Positions 1 through 9,022 are shown, counted from the first letter of the stretch. The stretch: 59,193 bases of DNA from Cyanomargarita calcarea GSE-NOS-MK-12-04C (GCA_019359595.1 JAHHGZ010000046.1:1-59193); one strand, 5' to 3'. The notes: generated by a model from the sequence alone, not told the origin. A program made the numbers and translations.

Positions 1-2
1 AA

Positions 3-131
3 ACTAAGTTTAATCGAACTCGATTAGAACTACCCAAAACTCACTGGATTGATGCTGCTTGTGTCGGGGATGTTAATACTCTAAAAGTGTTGACTATTAA
101 TATCCTGAGAGTAGAATCTACAGGACAATAG
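3..131 (+). pseudogene. IscB C-terminal remnant
   Basis: The frame is open from the window edge to a TAG and reads TKFNRTRLELPKTHWIDAAC, then VGDVNTLKV and an unrelated short tail. This matches the RuvC-III stretch (THW-DAACVG) of the intact IscB at 4344-5627, with most residues conserved. The intact protein continues for about 110 residues after this motif; here the frame closes after about 25, so the C-terminal part is missing. The upstream part lies outside the window. Its stop codon directly abuts the paoA start and its last codons contain AGGA, a possible ribosome binding site for paoA. I read it as a decayed transposon-associated nuclease gene. Confidence 0.75.
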
Positions 132-746
132 ATGAAACTGAGGCTCAGACGTCGCCGATTTGGTCAATTGATAATTGTCAGTACTATAACGGCGGCGATC
201 GCTAATTTTGGAAGAAGGATTACTATGGCACAAACTCCAACAAAAACTCCCAACCTAACAGCGCAAACATCGGCATCAGATACTATTAAGGTGAGCCTGC
301 GAGTCAACGGAACAGCTCATACTTTGCAAATTGAACCGCGTGTGACTCTACTTGATGCCCTACGAGAATATATTGGGCTAACTGGTAGTAAAAAAGGTTG
401 CGACCACGGTCAATGTGGTGCTTGCACCGTGCTAGTTGACGAACGAAGAATAAATTCTTGTTTGTCGCTAGCTGTAATGTACGATGACGCTGAGATTACC
501 ACAATTGAAGGACTAGCTCGCGGCGAAGAACTTCACCCAGTGCAAGCGGCATTTATCAAGCATGACGGTTTTCAGTGCGGTTACTGCACACCCGGCCAAA
601 TTATGTCTGCCGTGGCTCTTTTAAAAGAAGGATGCCCAACATCAGATGAAGGAATAAGGGAGTGTATGAGTGGTAATATTTGCCGTTGCGGTGCCTACCC
701 TGGTATAGTCGCTGCCGTGCAAGAAGTTCGCGCTGCACAGGGGTGA
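132..746 (+). CDS. paoA: Aldehyde oxidoreductase [2Fe-2S] subunit PaoA/YagT-like
   Basis: Small iron-sulfur subunit of a xanthine-oxidase-family enzyme. It passes electrons from the molybdenum site on PaoC to FAD on PaoB. A plant-type ferredoxin cluster is formed by C90, C95, C98 and C110 (GCDHGQCGAC). A second cluster domain has C149, C152, C184 and C186 (CGYCTPG and CRCGAYPG). The N-terminus carries RRRRFGQ followed by a short hydrophobic run, as expected of a Tat signal; E. coli PaoA also has one, so the complex is probably periplasmic. ATG 132 has AGGA six bases upstream. ATG 225 has an even better AAGGA but would remove the signal, so the start is uncertain. First gene of paoABC. Confidence 0.88.
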   Translation: MKLRLRRRRFGQLIIVSTITAAIANFGRRITMAQTPTKTPNLTAQTSASDTIKVSLRVNGTAHTLQIEPRVTLLDALREYIGLTGSKKGCDHGQCGACTVLVDERRINSCLSLAVMYDDAEITTIEGLARGEELHPVQAAFIKHDGFQCGYCTPGQIMSAVALLKEGCPTSDEGIRECMSGNICRCGAYPGIVAAVQEVRAAQG

Positions 747-849
747 CCAAGAAGCAGGGGGCAGGGGGCAGGGGAGAATTGAATTTTTTCCTTGGATCGG
801 GGGACAAGCCCCTGAATTTGCTTCTTTGCTCCTCCCATACTCTAGGGGT

Positions 850-913
850 AACCCCTAACTCCTAACTCCTAACTCCCAACTCCTAACTCCCAACTCCTAA
901 CTCCTAACTCTTA
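850..913 (+). repeat. Short tandem heptamer repeats (CTAACTC type)
   Basis: About nine head-to-tail copies of a seven-base unit, CTAACTC with CCAACTC variants, fill the space between paoA and paoB. They end two bases before the paoB start codon. Such tracts are characteristic of heterocystous cyanobacteria. Bases 747-849 hold a G-rich stretch and no gene. The tract occupies the place where a ribosome binding site for paoB would be expected, and no Shine-Dalgarno sequence is visible. Confidence 0.85.
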
Positions 914-915
914 AC

Positions 916-1899
916 ATGAAACCATTTGCTTACACCCGCGCTACAGAGCAAGGTGCAGCCATTCAAACGGTTGCAAGTAATACTGAAGCGAAGTTCATCG
1001 CCGGTGGGACTAACTTGATAGATCTGATGAAAGAAGGTGTCACCCAACCTTCACAGCTTGTTGATATTACCCGATTACCGTTAGCCCAAGTTGAGGTGAT
1101 ATCAGGGGGGGTGCGGATTGGGGCACTCGCGAAAAACAGCGATGTTGCAAATAATCAATTGATTAAAGAGAGATACCCCTTACTTTCCGAAGCTTTTCTT
1201 GCAGGTGCATCACCACAACTGCGAAACATGGCAAGTGTGGGCGGTAACTTGTTGCAAAGAACCCGGTGCTATTACTTCTACGATACCTCCATGCCTTGCA
1301 ATAAACGTCAACCCGGTTCAGGTTGTGCCGCTATTGAAGGGTATAATCGGATTCACGCCATCTTGGGTGCGAGTGACAAATGCATTGCCACTAATCCTTC
1401 TGATATGTGCGTGGCACTGGCGGCGCTGGATGCTACTATTCGCGTTCAGGGAGCGAATGGGATACGGACAATTCCCATTGCTGAGTTTCATCGTTTACCA
1501 GGTGACACACCGGAAATTGACACTGTGTTGCAACAAGGTGAGTTAATCGTGGCTGTTGATTTACCAGATTCACCCTTTGGCAAGCGATCGCATTATCTGA
1601 AAGTCCGCGATCGCGCTTCTTATGCTTTTGCGTTAGTTTCGGTTGCTGCAGCTTTGGATATTGAGAACGGTACCATCAAGGCGGCGCGAATCGCAATGGG
1701 TGGGGTGGCACATAAACCTTGGCGATCGCTCGAAGCTGAGAAAATTTTGGTTGGTGCTAAACCGAATGAGGAGACATTCAAAGCGGCAGCAGCAGCGGCT
1801 GTGCAAGAAGCCAAACCGCAAAAGTATAACAAATTCAAAGTTGAAATGGCGAAGCGGGCGGTTGTCCGCGCACTCACTACTGTAGGGGAAATCGCATGA
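916..1899 (+). CDS. paoB: Aldehyde oxidoreductase FAD-binding subunit PaoB/YagS-like
   Basis: FAD subunit of the PaoABC complex (327 residues). The FAD-binding motif FIAGGTNLIDLMK lies near residue 30 and NMASVGGNLLQRTRC near residue 110. The stretch CYYFYDTSMPCNKRQPGSGC and a later DKC give four cysteines, corresponding to the extra [4Fe-4S] cluster of E. coli PaoB, which ordinary xanthine dehydrogenase FAD subunits lack. That is the main reason for calling this PaoB rather than XdhB or CoxM. The start codon follows a heptamer repeat tract with no visible ribosome binding site. The end overlaps paoC by four bases (ATGA), which suggests translational coupling. Confidence 0.9.
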   Translation: MKPFAYTRATEQGAAIQTVASNTEAKFIAGGTNLIDLMKEGVTQPSQLVDITRLPLAQVEVISGGVRIGALAKNSDVANNQLIKERYPLLSEAFLAGASPQLRNMASVGGNLLQRTRCYYFYDTSMPCNKRQPGSGCAAIEGYNRIHAILGASDKCIATNPSDMCVALAALDATIRVQGANGIRTIPIAEFHRLPGDTPEIDTVLQQGELIVAVDLPDSPFGKRSHYLKVRDRASYAFALVSVAAALDIENGTIKAARIAMGGVAHKPWRSLEAEKILVGAKPNEETFKAAAAAAVQEAKPQKYNKFKVEMAKRAVVRALTTVGEIA

Positions 1900-4127
1900 G
1901 TACTGAAGCAGTCGGCAAACCGATGAACCGGGTAGATGGACGTTTGAAGGTGACAGGTGGGGCACGTTACTCTGCTGAATTTCCGATGGAAAATCTCGCC
2001 CACGCGGTGCTAATTGGCAGCACTATTAGCCGTGGAACTATCAAGAGCATTGATACGAGTAGGGCAGAAAAATCACCAGGGGTAATCGCTATCCTCACGC
2101 ACCTCAACGCCCCCAAATTGAAAGAAATGCCAGGGATGATGAAGGGGGGAGCGGCCGCCGAAGTCCGGATTCCTTTGATAGATGGCAATATATATCACAA
2201 CGGGCAATATATCGGTGTTGTGGTTGCCGATACCTTGGAACGCGCCAACCTCGCTGCCTCTTTGGTGGACGTTACTTACAATGAGCAACCGTTTGTAACT
2301 GAGATGGAACGGGAAAAAGCGGTTATGCCGAAGGGACCAGTTGGGTTTCGACCAGCAGACATCGCACGTGGCAATTTGGAGCAAGGTCTGGCTTCTTCTG
2401 AGGTGCGGGTGGAAGAAACTTACACTACACCCACCGAAAACCATAACCCGATCGAAACCCACGCCACAACTGCTGTATGGGAAGGAGAGAAACTCACCGT
2501 ATACGATGCAACCCAGTTTACATTTGGGGAGCGGAAAACCTTGGCGATCGGCTTTGGCATTCCCGAAGAAAATGTGCGTGTCGTGTGCCATTTTATCGGT
2601 GGAGCGTTTGGCTGTAAAGGTAATACGTGGTCGCACGTTCCCCTTGCTGCGATTGCCGCTCGGACTGTGCGTCGTCCGGTGAAGTTAGTTTTGACACGGC
2701 ACCAGATGTTTACCAATGTTGGACATCGAGCCGAGACAGAGCAGCAAATTATCCTTGGGGCAAAACGTGACGGTCGTTTGACAGCGATCGCTCATAAAGG
2801 CATTTCCCATACTTGTGAAGAAGCAATAGGGGAATTCGTCGAACCGTTCACCGTAGCGACGCATATGCTGTACGCCACTGCGAACTTAGAAACCTCACAG
2901 CGGGTAGTGAAGGTGAACAAAGGGCAACCAACATTTATGCGTGCCCCTGGAGAAAGTCCGGGAACTTATGCCCTAGAATCGGCGATGGATGAACTTGCTT
3001 ATAAGTTAAATTTAGACCCGATTGAATTAAGATTGCGCAATTATGCGGAGACAGACCCAGATAAAAAGCTCCCCTGGTCGAGCAAGTCGTTGAAGGAATG
3101 TTACCAACTCGGTGCGGAGAAATTCGGTTGGTCGCGGCGCAACCCCCAACCGCGTTCGATGCGCGATGGTCGATATTTAATTGGTATGGGTATGGCAACT
3201 GCTACATATCCTGTATATCGCTTTCCTGCCAGTGCCGTGACCAAAATTATGCAAGATGGTAGCGTCGTGGTGCAAAGCGGTACTCATGAGATGGGTACGG
3301 GTACGGCAACCGTGATGGCGCAAGTTATCGCCGATGTGTTGGGGGTTGCTGTCGAGCGGGTGCGGTTTGAACTTGGTGATACTAATATGCCAAATGCCCC
3401 TGTTTCTGGCGGTTCGGCGACAGTTGGTTCAGTGGGTAGTGCAGTTGCCGGCGCAACAAAAGCTGCACGGGCAAAAGTGCTGGATATTGCCCGTGCAGAT
3501 AAGCGATCGCCTCTGTACAACATCCCAGATACAGAAATTGCTTTTGAAGACGGGCAAGTGTTTGTTAAAAGTAGCAAAGAAAAAAGCGACAGTTACGCAG
3601 ATATACTGAAGCGGCAAAATCTGAAGCAAGTTGAAGCCAATTTTGATGTTCAGTTTGACGAAGAAAATAAGAAGTATTCAATGCACTCCTTTGGGGCACA
3701 ATTTGCTCTTGTACGTGTCGATCCAGATTTGGGAGAAGTCCGTGTGAGAAAGTTTGTGGGGGCTTTTGGTACGGGACGAATTTTGAATATGAAGACAGCG
3801 CGATCGCAAATGATTGGGGGCATCACTATGGGTTTAGGCATGGCGCTATTTGAAGAGACTGTTACCGACAGTAAATATGGGCGGATTGTCAACTCGAATT
3901 TGGGTGAGTATCACGTACCTGTAAACGCCGATATTCCAGCAATTGAGGCTTATTTTGTGGAGGAGAAGGACCCCTATGTTAATGCGATCGGTGCCAAAGG
4001 TGTGGGGGAAATTGGGATTACTGGGGTAGCGGCTGCTGTGGCCAATGCTGTATACCATGCGACTGGGAAGCGGATTCGCGATCTACCGATTACGCCTGAT
4101 AAGTTGTTGTCAACAACCCACCACTGA
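1896..4127 (+). CDS. paoC: Aldehyde oxidoreductase molybdenum-binding subunit PaoC/YagR-like
   Basis: Catalytic subunit (743 residues) of the xanthine-oxidase family, binding a molybdopterin cytosine dinucleotide cofactor. It opens with GKPMNRVDGRLKVTGGARYS, typical of the aldehyde oxidase a/b hammerhead domain. Cofactor-binding segments include IGGAFGCKG (near 235), FMRAPGE (near 350) and the Gly-rich stretch around 510-520. The C-terminal GAKGVGEIGITG contains the conserved catalytic glutamate. Length fits PaoC. It oxidises aldehydes to acids, probably in the periplasm, with PaoA and PaoB. The stop codon overlaps the first palindrome of the downstream IscB element, so that element appears to have inserted right at the gene end without damaging it. 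Confidence 0.92.
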   Translation: MSTEAVGKPMNRVDGRLKVTGGARYSAEFPMENLAHAVLIGSTISRGTIKSIDTSRAEKSPGVIAILTHLNAPKLKEMPGMMKGGAAAEVRIPLIDGNIYHNGQYIGVVVADTLERANLAASLVDVTYNEQPFVTEMEREKAVMPKGPVGFRPADIARGNLEQGLASSEVRVEETYTTPTENHNPIETHATTAVWEGEKLTVYDATQFTFGERKTLAIGFGIPEENVRVVCHFIGGAFGCKGNTWSHVPLAAIAARTVRRPVKLVLTRHQMFTNVGHRAETEQQIILGAKRDGRLTAIAHKGISHTCEEAIGEFVEPFTVATHMLYATANLETSQRVVKVNKGQPTFMRAPGESPGTYALESAMDELAYKLNLDPIELRLRNYAETDPDKKLPWSSKSLKECYQLGAEKFGWSRRNPQPRSMRDGRYLIGMGMATATYPVYRFPASAVTKIMQDGSVVVQSGTHEMGTGTATVMAQVIADVLGVAVERVRFELGDTNMPNAPVSGGSATVGSVGSAVAGATKAARAKVLDIARADKRSPLYNIPDTEIAFEDGQVFVKSSKEKSDSYADILKRQNLKQVEANFDVQFDEENKKYSMHSFGAQFALVRVDPDLGEVRVRKFVGAFGTGRILNMKTARSQMIGGITMGLGMALFEETVTDSKYGRIVNSNLGEYHVPVNADIPAIEAYFVEEKDPYVNAIGAKGVGEIGITGVAAAVANAVYHATGKRIRDLPITPDKLLSTTHH

Positions 4128-4343
4128 CCTGAATACAGGTACAGTGGGGGCTTGAAAAACAGCCCTAGTTGACCCGTCTAAGTATTTCGAGTACTACGTT
4201 TTTTGAGTCATGACACCTACAAATGCGACGCCAGTTTGTAGCTCTGTCATCTAACATTAAACAACCGTTTGGGAGGTAGTGTGTTAGGTCTAAAAAGCTC
4301 TTAAAACATTGACTAGGCGAACATTACCCGAAAGGAGGGACTT
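4127..4343 (+). ncRNA. Candidate omega RNA (HEARO-like) upstream of iscB
   Basis: The 216 bases before iscB are rich in stems. ACCTG/CAGGT lies at 4127-4140 with a 4-base loop; GGGCT/AGCCC at 4148-4165; AGTA/TACT at 4181-4195. The strongest is a two-part stem, ATGACA/TGTCAT (4210-4215, 4245-4250) enclosing CTACAAA/TTTGTAG (4217-4223, 4235-4241). A small ACCC-GAAA-AGGG-like turn lies just before the start codon. In IscB systems the guide RNA scaffold is encoded immediately upstream of the gene (HEARO RNA), so position and structure agree. The exact ends and guide cannot be set by eye; by analogy the guide would come from the paoC 3' end. Confidence 0.6.
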
Positions 4344-5627
4344 ATGTCCAAAATATTTGTTATTGATTCAGAAAAAAGAGCGTTAGACCCAATTCATTCA
4401 GCACAAGCGAGGCAATTATTACGAAACCAAAAAGCAGCAGTTTTTAGACGCTTTCCATTCACTTTAATTCTCAAAGAATCACGCCCAGATTCTCCTGTAT
4501 CCCCACTTAGGTTAAAAATTGACCCTGGTGCAAAAAACACAGGAATTGCATTAGTCAACGATACTACAGGCGAAGTTATATTTGCTGCTGAGTTGAAACA
4601 TAGAGGTTTTGCAATTAGAGATGCTTTAACTTCTAGAAGGCAATTAAGACGTAGTAGGAGAAACCGCAAAACCAGATATCGGCAACCCAGATTTTTGAAT
4701 AGAACACGCCCACAAGGGTGGCTCGCTCCTAGTTTGCAAAGTCGAGTTAATAATATCAAAACTTGGGTTGAGAAGCTACGCAAAGTTGCACTGATTCAAG
4801 CAATTAGTCAAGAGTTAGTACGGTTTGATATGCAATTAATGCGTAACCCAGATATTCAAGGTAAGGAGTATCAGCAAGGTACTCTTGCAGGTTATGAAAC
4901 TAGAGAATTTCTATTATCCAAGTGGAATAGACAGTGTGTTTACTGCGGTATCAAAGACGTTCCACTTCAGATAGAACATATTCATCCAAGAGCAAAAGGA
5001 GGTTCTAACTCAATTACAAATCTGACTCTGAGTTGTGAAAAATGTAATACCAAGAAAGGAATTAAAGATATCAAAGACTTTCTCAAAAAAGACCCTTCGA
5101 GATTAGAAAAAATCTTGAAACAAGCTAAAAGACCATTGGCAGATGCAGCAGTAGTTAACACAACTAGATTTGCGCTGTTAGAAATTTTAAAAGCAACTAA
5201 ATTACCCGTAGAAACAGGTTCCGGTGGTTTAACCAAATTCAATCGTAGCCAACAAAAACTAGAAAAAACTCACTGGTTAGATGCAGCTTGTGTTGGTAAA
5301 TTAACGCCCAAATTGATTATTAGAGGTGTTAAACCATTGTTGATTACAGCTAACGGTCATGGCACTAGGCAATCGTGTCGCACAGATAAATACGGTTTTG
5401 CTTTTCGTCATTGTTCAAGAACTAAATTTCACTTTGGTTTTCAGACAGGAGATATCGTTAAAGCTGTTGTTAAAAGTGGTAAGAAAGTTGGTGAATATAT
5501 TGGGAGAATTGCAACTCGTGCAACCGGAAGTTTCAACATTTCTACCAAAAACGGATTAGTTCAAGGAATTAGTCACAAAACCTGTAAACACATTCACAAA
5601 AAAGATGGTTACTCGTATGCACAATAG
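4344..5627 (+). CDS. iscB: IscB RNA-guided nuclease (RuvC-HNH)
   Basis: IscB is a transposon-associated nuclease, related to the ancestor of Cas9, that uses an omega RNA. At 427 residues this copy is full length. The N-terminal FVIDSEKRALDPIHSAQARQ is the PLMP-type domain. D60 in LKIDPGAKNTG is RuvC-I; an arginine-rich bridge helix follows at 98-113; E157 in SQELVRFD is RuvC-II. The HNH domain has C198/C201, EHIHP at 211-215 and C231/C234. H310 and D313 in THWLDAACVG are RuvC-III. All catalytic residues are present, so it looks functional. The start is preceded by AAAGGAGGG, a strong ribosome binding site. No transposase is nearby, so any mobility would need one in trans. Confidence 0.93.
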   Translation: MSKIFVIDSEKRALDPIHSAQARQLLRNQKAAVFRRFPFTLILKESRPDSPVSPLRLKIDPGAKNTGIALVNDTTGEVIFAAELKHRGFAIRDALTSRRQLRRSRRNRKTRYRQPRFLNRTRPQGWLAPSLQSRVNNIKTWVEKLRKVALIQAISQELVRFDMQLMRNPDIQGKEYQQGTLAGYETREFLLSKWNRQCVYCGIKDVPLQIEHIHPRAKGGSNSITNLTLSCEKCNTKKGIKDIKDFLKKDPSRLEKILKQAKRPLADAAVVNTTRFALLEILKATKLPVETGSGGLTKFNRSQQKLEKTHWLDAACVGKLTPKLIIRGVKPLLITANGHGTRQSCRTDKYGFAFRHCSRTKFHFGFQTGDIVKAVVKSGKKVGEYIGRIATRATGSFNISTKNGLVQGISHKTCKHIHKKDGYSYAQ

Positions 5628-5634
5628 AAGAAAA

Positions 5635-5750
5635 GTTAATTGTTCAACTGTCCCTCTCATTGTTTGTGCTAATGCACAAAATCATTTAAGGGACGTTTCA
5701 CAATTAACACTCCATTCCTCTTGCCACCAAACTGAGTACAGTTTTGGTGG
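5635..5750 (+). other. Nested stems after iscB, probable element right end or terminator
   Basis: Three nested inverted repeats follow the iscB stop: GTTAATTGT/ACAATTAAC (5635-5643, 5700-5708), GTCCCT/AGGGAC (5650-5655, 5689-5694) and TTTGTGC/GCACAAA (5663-5669, 5674-5680). A second hairpin, CCACCAAACTG with CAGTTTTGGTGG, spans 5724-5750. Structured ends are typical of IS200/IS605-related elements; the stems could also terminate iscB transcription. Confidence 0.6.
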
Positions 5751-6093
5751 GGGTCTCCTAGAGGTTTAGATGATTTATGGGACTTGCGCAGAAATTGCCA
5801 GAAATCTTGATTTAATTAACCGCCAAGACGCCATAGGCGCTTCGCCTTCCCGGAGGGTAGTACGCCAAGTACGCTATAGGCGCTGAGTCGCAAGCGTCCC
5901 GTCAGGGATACACCTTCCGTTTCGGTAGAAATAAGAGTTTAAGGGTAGACGCATTAGGCGTTGTACTCCTACCCCTGTGGAGAGCCGGCTACGGTGAAGG
6001 GTAATACCTGTAGTTACAATACCGGCAGGGAGGCAAGCCACATGAATTGTAACTACTCAATTTAGCAGCGCTTGTTGTAAAGATTAAGCTGTC
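5751..6093. repeat. Repeat-filled intergenic region with a GTAGTTACAAT hairpin
   Basis: No gene is seen. The stretch carries small interspersed palindromes of the GGCGCTTCGCCTTCC type, also found at 7575-7597 and 30995-31020. An 11-base inverted repeat, GTAGTTACAAT/ATTGTAACTAC, sits at 6010-6020 and 6046-6056, with a near relative at 43115-43162. The promoter of the flavoprotein gene at 6094 should lie here, but no convincing -35/-10 pair stood out. Confidence 0.6.
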
Positions 6094-7470
6094 ATGGAAA
6101 CCGCAGATGTAATTGTGATTGGTAGTGGTCAGGGTGGCATTCCACTAGCAAGTGACTTCGCCAAGGAAGGTCGCCAGGTAGTGATGTTTGAACGAGATGC
6201 TTTAGGTGGCAGTTGTATTAATTATGGCTGTACCCCTTCTAAAGCATTTTTGGCTGCCGCTCATGCCGCAGGTCGGGCGCGAAAGGCAAAGAATTTAGGT
6301 ATCCACGCTCAGGTAAATGTGGATTTCCCTGCTGTTATGCAGCGAGTTCGTAGCATTCGCGACAGCTTTCACCAGGGGGTCAAAAACCGTTTGCACAATG
6401 CTGGGGTGAGGGTAGTGTGTGGTGAAGCAGCCTTCACTGGAGAACGAACCGTAACAGGTGGTGAGGTCACGGTACAATCCCCAATCGTCATCATCAATAC
6501 TGGTACGTCTTCCCTGATTCCTGATATTCCCGGTCTAGCAAATACACCCTATCTAACTAATCGCAATTTCTTCGAGTTGGAGGTTTTGCCACCCCGTTTG
6601 CTGGTGATTGGTGGAGGCTATATCGGCTTGGAGTTGGGACAAGGATTGGCACGATTGGGCAGTCAAACTCATCTAGTCGTGCGGGGCGATCGCGTCCTCG
6701 ATCGGGAAGAGTCTGAGGTTAGTGAAGTTCTGGCTCATGCGTTTGAGGAAGATGGGATTCAGATTCATTTGAATGTAAACGTTGAGAAAGTAGGCCATAC
6801 AGATGGAGTGTTTACGCTGACGTTGAGTAATGGCGAAGAATTGCAAGGAGAAGCGTTGTTGGTGGCAATTGGTCGTCAACCCAACACAAAGGCATTGAAT
6901 ACTGCAAAAACATGGGTTGAGTTAGATTCCAAGGGATATGTAAAAATCGATGACCAGTTCCACACAACTTGTGATGGTGTTTATGCCATTGGTGATGTAG
7001 CCAAACAGCCGGCATTTACTCATGTTTCTTGGGAAGATTACCGACGCTTATATGCTATTTTGTGCGGCACAAACCGGACTCGTAGCGATCGCGTCCTTGG
7101 TTATGCCACCTACACCGAACCGCAAGTAGGACGGGTGGGCATGACCCTTGAACAAGCCCAGGAAAAGGGGATTAATGCCCAATGCGTGACGCTACCCATG
7201 TCTCAAATAGCCCGAGCAATTGAGTGGGGGCATGAATTAGGCTTTTACCGGATGGTGGTAGACAAGGACACAAACAAGATATTAGGTGCCACACTGGTGG
7301 GCTATGAAGCTGCTGAACTCGTCCATGTCTTTCTATCCTTAATGGAAGCGGGGGCTACATGGCAGTTACTAGAGCGATCGGTTCACATTCATCCAACCTA
7401 CGGAGAAGCGTTACCGAGTTTGGCTAGGTTGCTGCTGGGCGATGATATCCCAAGCTGTCCTAATATGTGA
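6094..7470 (+). CDS. Mercuric-reductase-like FAD/NAD(P) disulfide oxidoreductase
   Basis: Class I pyridine-nucleotide disulfide oxidoreductase, 458 residues. IGSGQGG near the N-terminus binds FAD. C41 and C46 in GGSCINYGCTPSK form the redox-active disulfide. LLVIGGGYIGLELGQ near 170 is the NAD(P)H site and DGVYAIGDV near 295 is the second FAD motif. The C-terminal HIHPTYGEALPSL is the dimer-interface His motif of this family. There is no N-terminal heavy-metal domain and no C-terminal Cys pair, so a mercuric reductase role is doubtful, and lipoamide dehydrogenase is less likely given the sequence style. The natural substrate is unknown. It sits between the molybdoenzyme operon and xdhC, which may only reflect neighbourhood. 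Confidence 0.82.
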   Translation: METADVIVIGSGQGGIPLASDFAKEGRQVVMFERDALGGSCINYGCTPSKAFLAAAHAAGRARKAKNLGIHAQVNVDFPAVMQRVRSIRDSFHQGVKNRLHNAGVRVVCGEAAFTGERTVTGGEVTVQSPIVIINTGTSSLIPDIPGLANTPYLTNRNFFELEVLPPRLLVIGGGYIGLELGQGLARLGSQTHLVVRGDRVLDREESEVSEVLAHAFEEDGIQIHLNVNVEKVGHTDGVFTLTLSNGEELQGEALLVAIGRQPNTKALNTAKTWVELDSKGYVKIDDQFHTTCDGVYAIGDVAKQPAFTHVSWEDYRRLYAILCGTNRTRSDRVLGYATYTEPQVGRVGMTLEQAQEKGINAQCVTLPMSQIARAIEWGHELGFYRMVVDKDTNKILGATLVGYEAAELVHVFLSLMEAGATWQLLERSVHIHPTYGEALPSLARLLLGDDIPSCPNM

Positions 7471-7885
7471 GGGTGCAACATGAAGCCCCCCGGCCCTACG
7501 GCTGTTAAGGTGACTAAATCAAGAGTGCAAAATACCTAATCTTAATTCTCGTCTTCGCTTCTTCGTTGCTACCCTCCGGGAAGGCGAAGCGCCTATCGCG
7601 GTTAAATATATCTTTTTTTTGAACCACGAAGACGCGAAGAAGCGAAGGAAAGATTATTTCACAGCTTACACCAAAATACAGCCGTAACCCCAGTCCCCAA
7701 TTCAAAGGGGAGAATAAAATTCAAACTAGAACAAACTTGGGGAGCCACTGCGTTTCTTGGCTCTGCTGACTTGTAGCATGTGGCGTGGATTTAGCTCTGT
7801 TGTCTTTACCCATTAAAGATCCTGTGACAGACCTGACATGGCAACAATCGCTCTTGTCGAAGGTCATTTTCTACGCTATAGAATT
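7471..7885. repeat. Intergenic region with interspersed repeats
   Basis: This 415-base stretch holds no supported gene. A repeat pair, GTCTTCGC...GCGAAGA-type, lies at 7550-7650 and includes the GGCGAAGCGCC palindrome. Near 7687-7720 is a CCCCAATTC...GGGGAGAATAAAATTC element, related to sequences at 16925 and 19141. An ATG at 7838 is in frame with xdhC but adds residues that the family does not have. Confidence 0.5.
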
Positions 7886-9022
7886 ATGAACGAATTACAA
7901 AAGATTATAGAAGCGTTTGCAGCAGAAAAGCAAAGTGGTAAACCAGCCATTCTTGCCACCATCGTCAATACTAAAGGCTCGACCTACCGAAAACCGGGTG
8001 CGAGAATGCTAATTACCTCTAATGGTCGCATGCTTGGTGCCTTCTTCGGCGGTTGCTTAGAAAACGATGTTTTTGAGTATAGCAAGCAGGTGATGCCGGG
8101 TAAACCAACTTTGATAAACTACACAGAGGACGATCTTGTCTTAGGATTTGACTTTGGCTGTAAGGGATTAGTACAAATTCTCCTCGAACACTTAGAGCAA
8201 AAAGACGAGTCTACCCACCTAGATTTTATTGCAAACTGTCTGCGCAATCGCATCACAGGTGTTATTGCCACCGTGTTTGATGTAACTGGTCAGACAAAGG
8301 TATTGAGAGGCGATCGCTTGATGCTAAACCATAGCCATCAGGTAATTAATGGGATTGCAGATTTTCAACTAACTTCGGCTATTCTTGATGATGCCCAGAT
8401 AGCCCTTGAGAATGGACAGTCAATTGTCAAGAGTTATCCACTCTCAACAGGTAGTGTTGAAGTCTTCATTGAAGTTATCGAACCACCTACACCATTAATT
8501 ATCTTTGGTGCTGGACACGATGCAATCCCAGTGGCAAGCTTTGCGAAACAGATTGGTTGGCACGTTACGATTGTAGACCCCCGGAACTTGGATGCAACGG
8601 CAGAATGCTTTTACATGGCTGACGACGTGATTCTTACCCATCTAGAATCCGTACACAAGTACTTTTCGCCACACCCGCAAACAGTCGTCGTCGTCATGAC
8701 GCACAACTACTTTCACGACCAACAACTTCTGAAAATGCTCCTACCTTCTTGTGTGCGCTACTTGGGTGTTCTCGGCCCCAAGCGTCGGACTGTACAGTTA
8801 CTTGAAGAACTACAGGCAGATGGGACGGTATACACTGAAGAGCAATTATTAAAATTACACAGCCCAGTCGGACTGGATATCGGCGCTAATACACCAGAGG
8901 CGATCGCACTATCAATCATCGCCGAAATTCAGGCCGTAATCGCCAATCGTTCTGCAGGCTTTTTAAAGCATCGTCAACAACCGATTCATATTGACTGTTA
9001 CACATCTAGTTTGCACATTTAG
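7886..9022 (+). CDS. xdhC: XdhC/CoxI family molybdenum-cofactor insertion protein (PaoD-like)
   Basis: Chaperone that binds the sulfurated molybdenum cofactor and inserts it into xanthine-oxidase-family enzymes; E. coli PaoD does this for PaoABC. The N-terminal XdhC/CoxI domain has ILATIVNTKGSTYRKPGARM near residue 22 and FFGGCLENDVF near 55. The C-terminal Rossmann-like domain starts with LIIFGAGHDAIPVASFAKQ near 212 and includes GVLGPKRR. An upstream in-frame ATG at 7838 would add 16 residues; MNELQKIIEAF is a more usual start, although neither has a strong ribosome binding site. About 3.8 kb downstream of paoC, so probably transcribed separately while serving the same enzyme. Confidence 0.87.
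   Translation: MNELQKIIEAFAAEKQSGKPAILATIVNTKGSTYRKPGARMLITSNGRMLGAFFGGCLENDVFEYSKQVMPGKPTLINYTEDDLVLGFDFGCKGLVQILLEHLEQKDESTHLDFIANCLRNRITGVIATVFDVTGQTKVLRGDRLMLNHSHQVINGIADFQLTSAILDDAQIALENGQSIVKSYPLSTGSVEVFIEVIEPPTPLIIFGAGHDAIPVASFAKQIGWHVTIVDPRNLDATAECFYMADDVILTHLESVHKYFSPHPQTVVVVMTHNYFHDQQLLKMLLPSCVRYLGVLGPKRRTVQLLEELQADGTVYTEEQLLKLHSPVGLDIGANTPEAIALSIIAEIQAVIANRSAGFLKHRQQPIHIDCYTSSLHI

Noticed and set aside
3985-4343. A long leader riboswitch upstream of iscB
   Set aside because: The stems match no riboswitch class I know, and their position before iscB is better explained by an omega RNA.
6094-7470. Calling the flavoprotein a true mercuric reductase (merA)
   Set aside because: No N-terminal heavy-metal domain, no C-terminal Cys pair and no mer genes nearby; only the general fold and CxxxxC site match.
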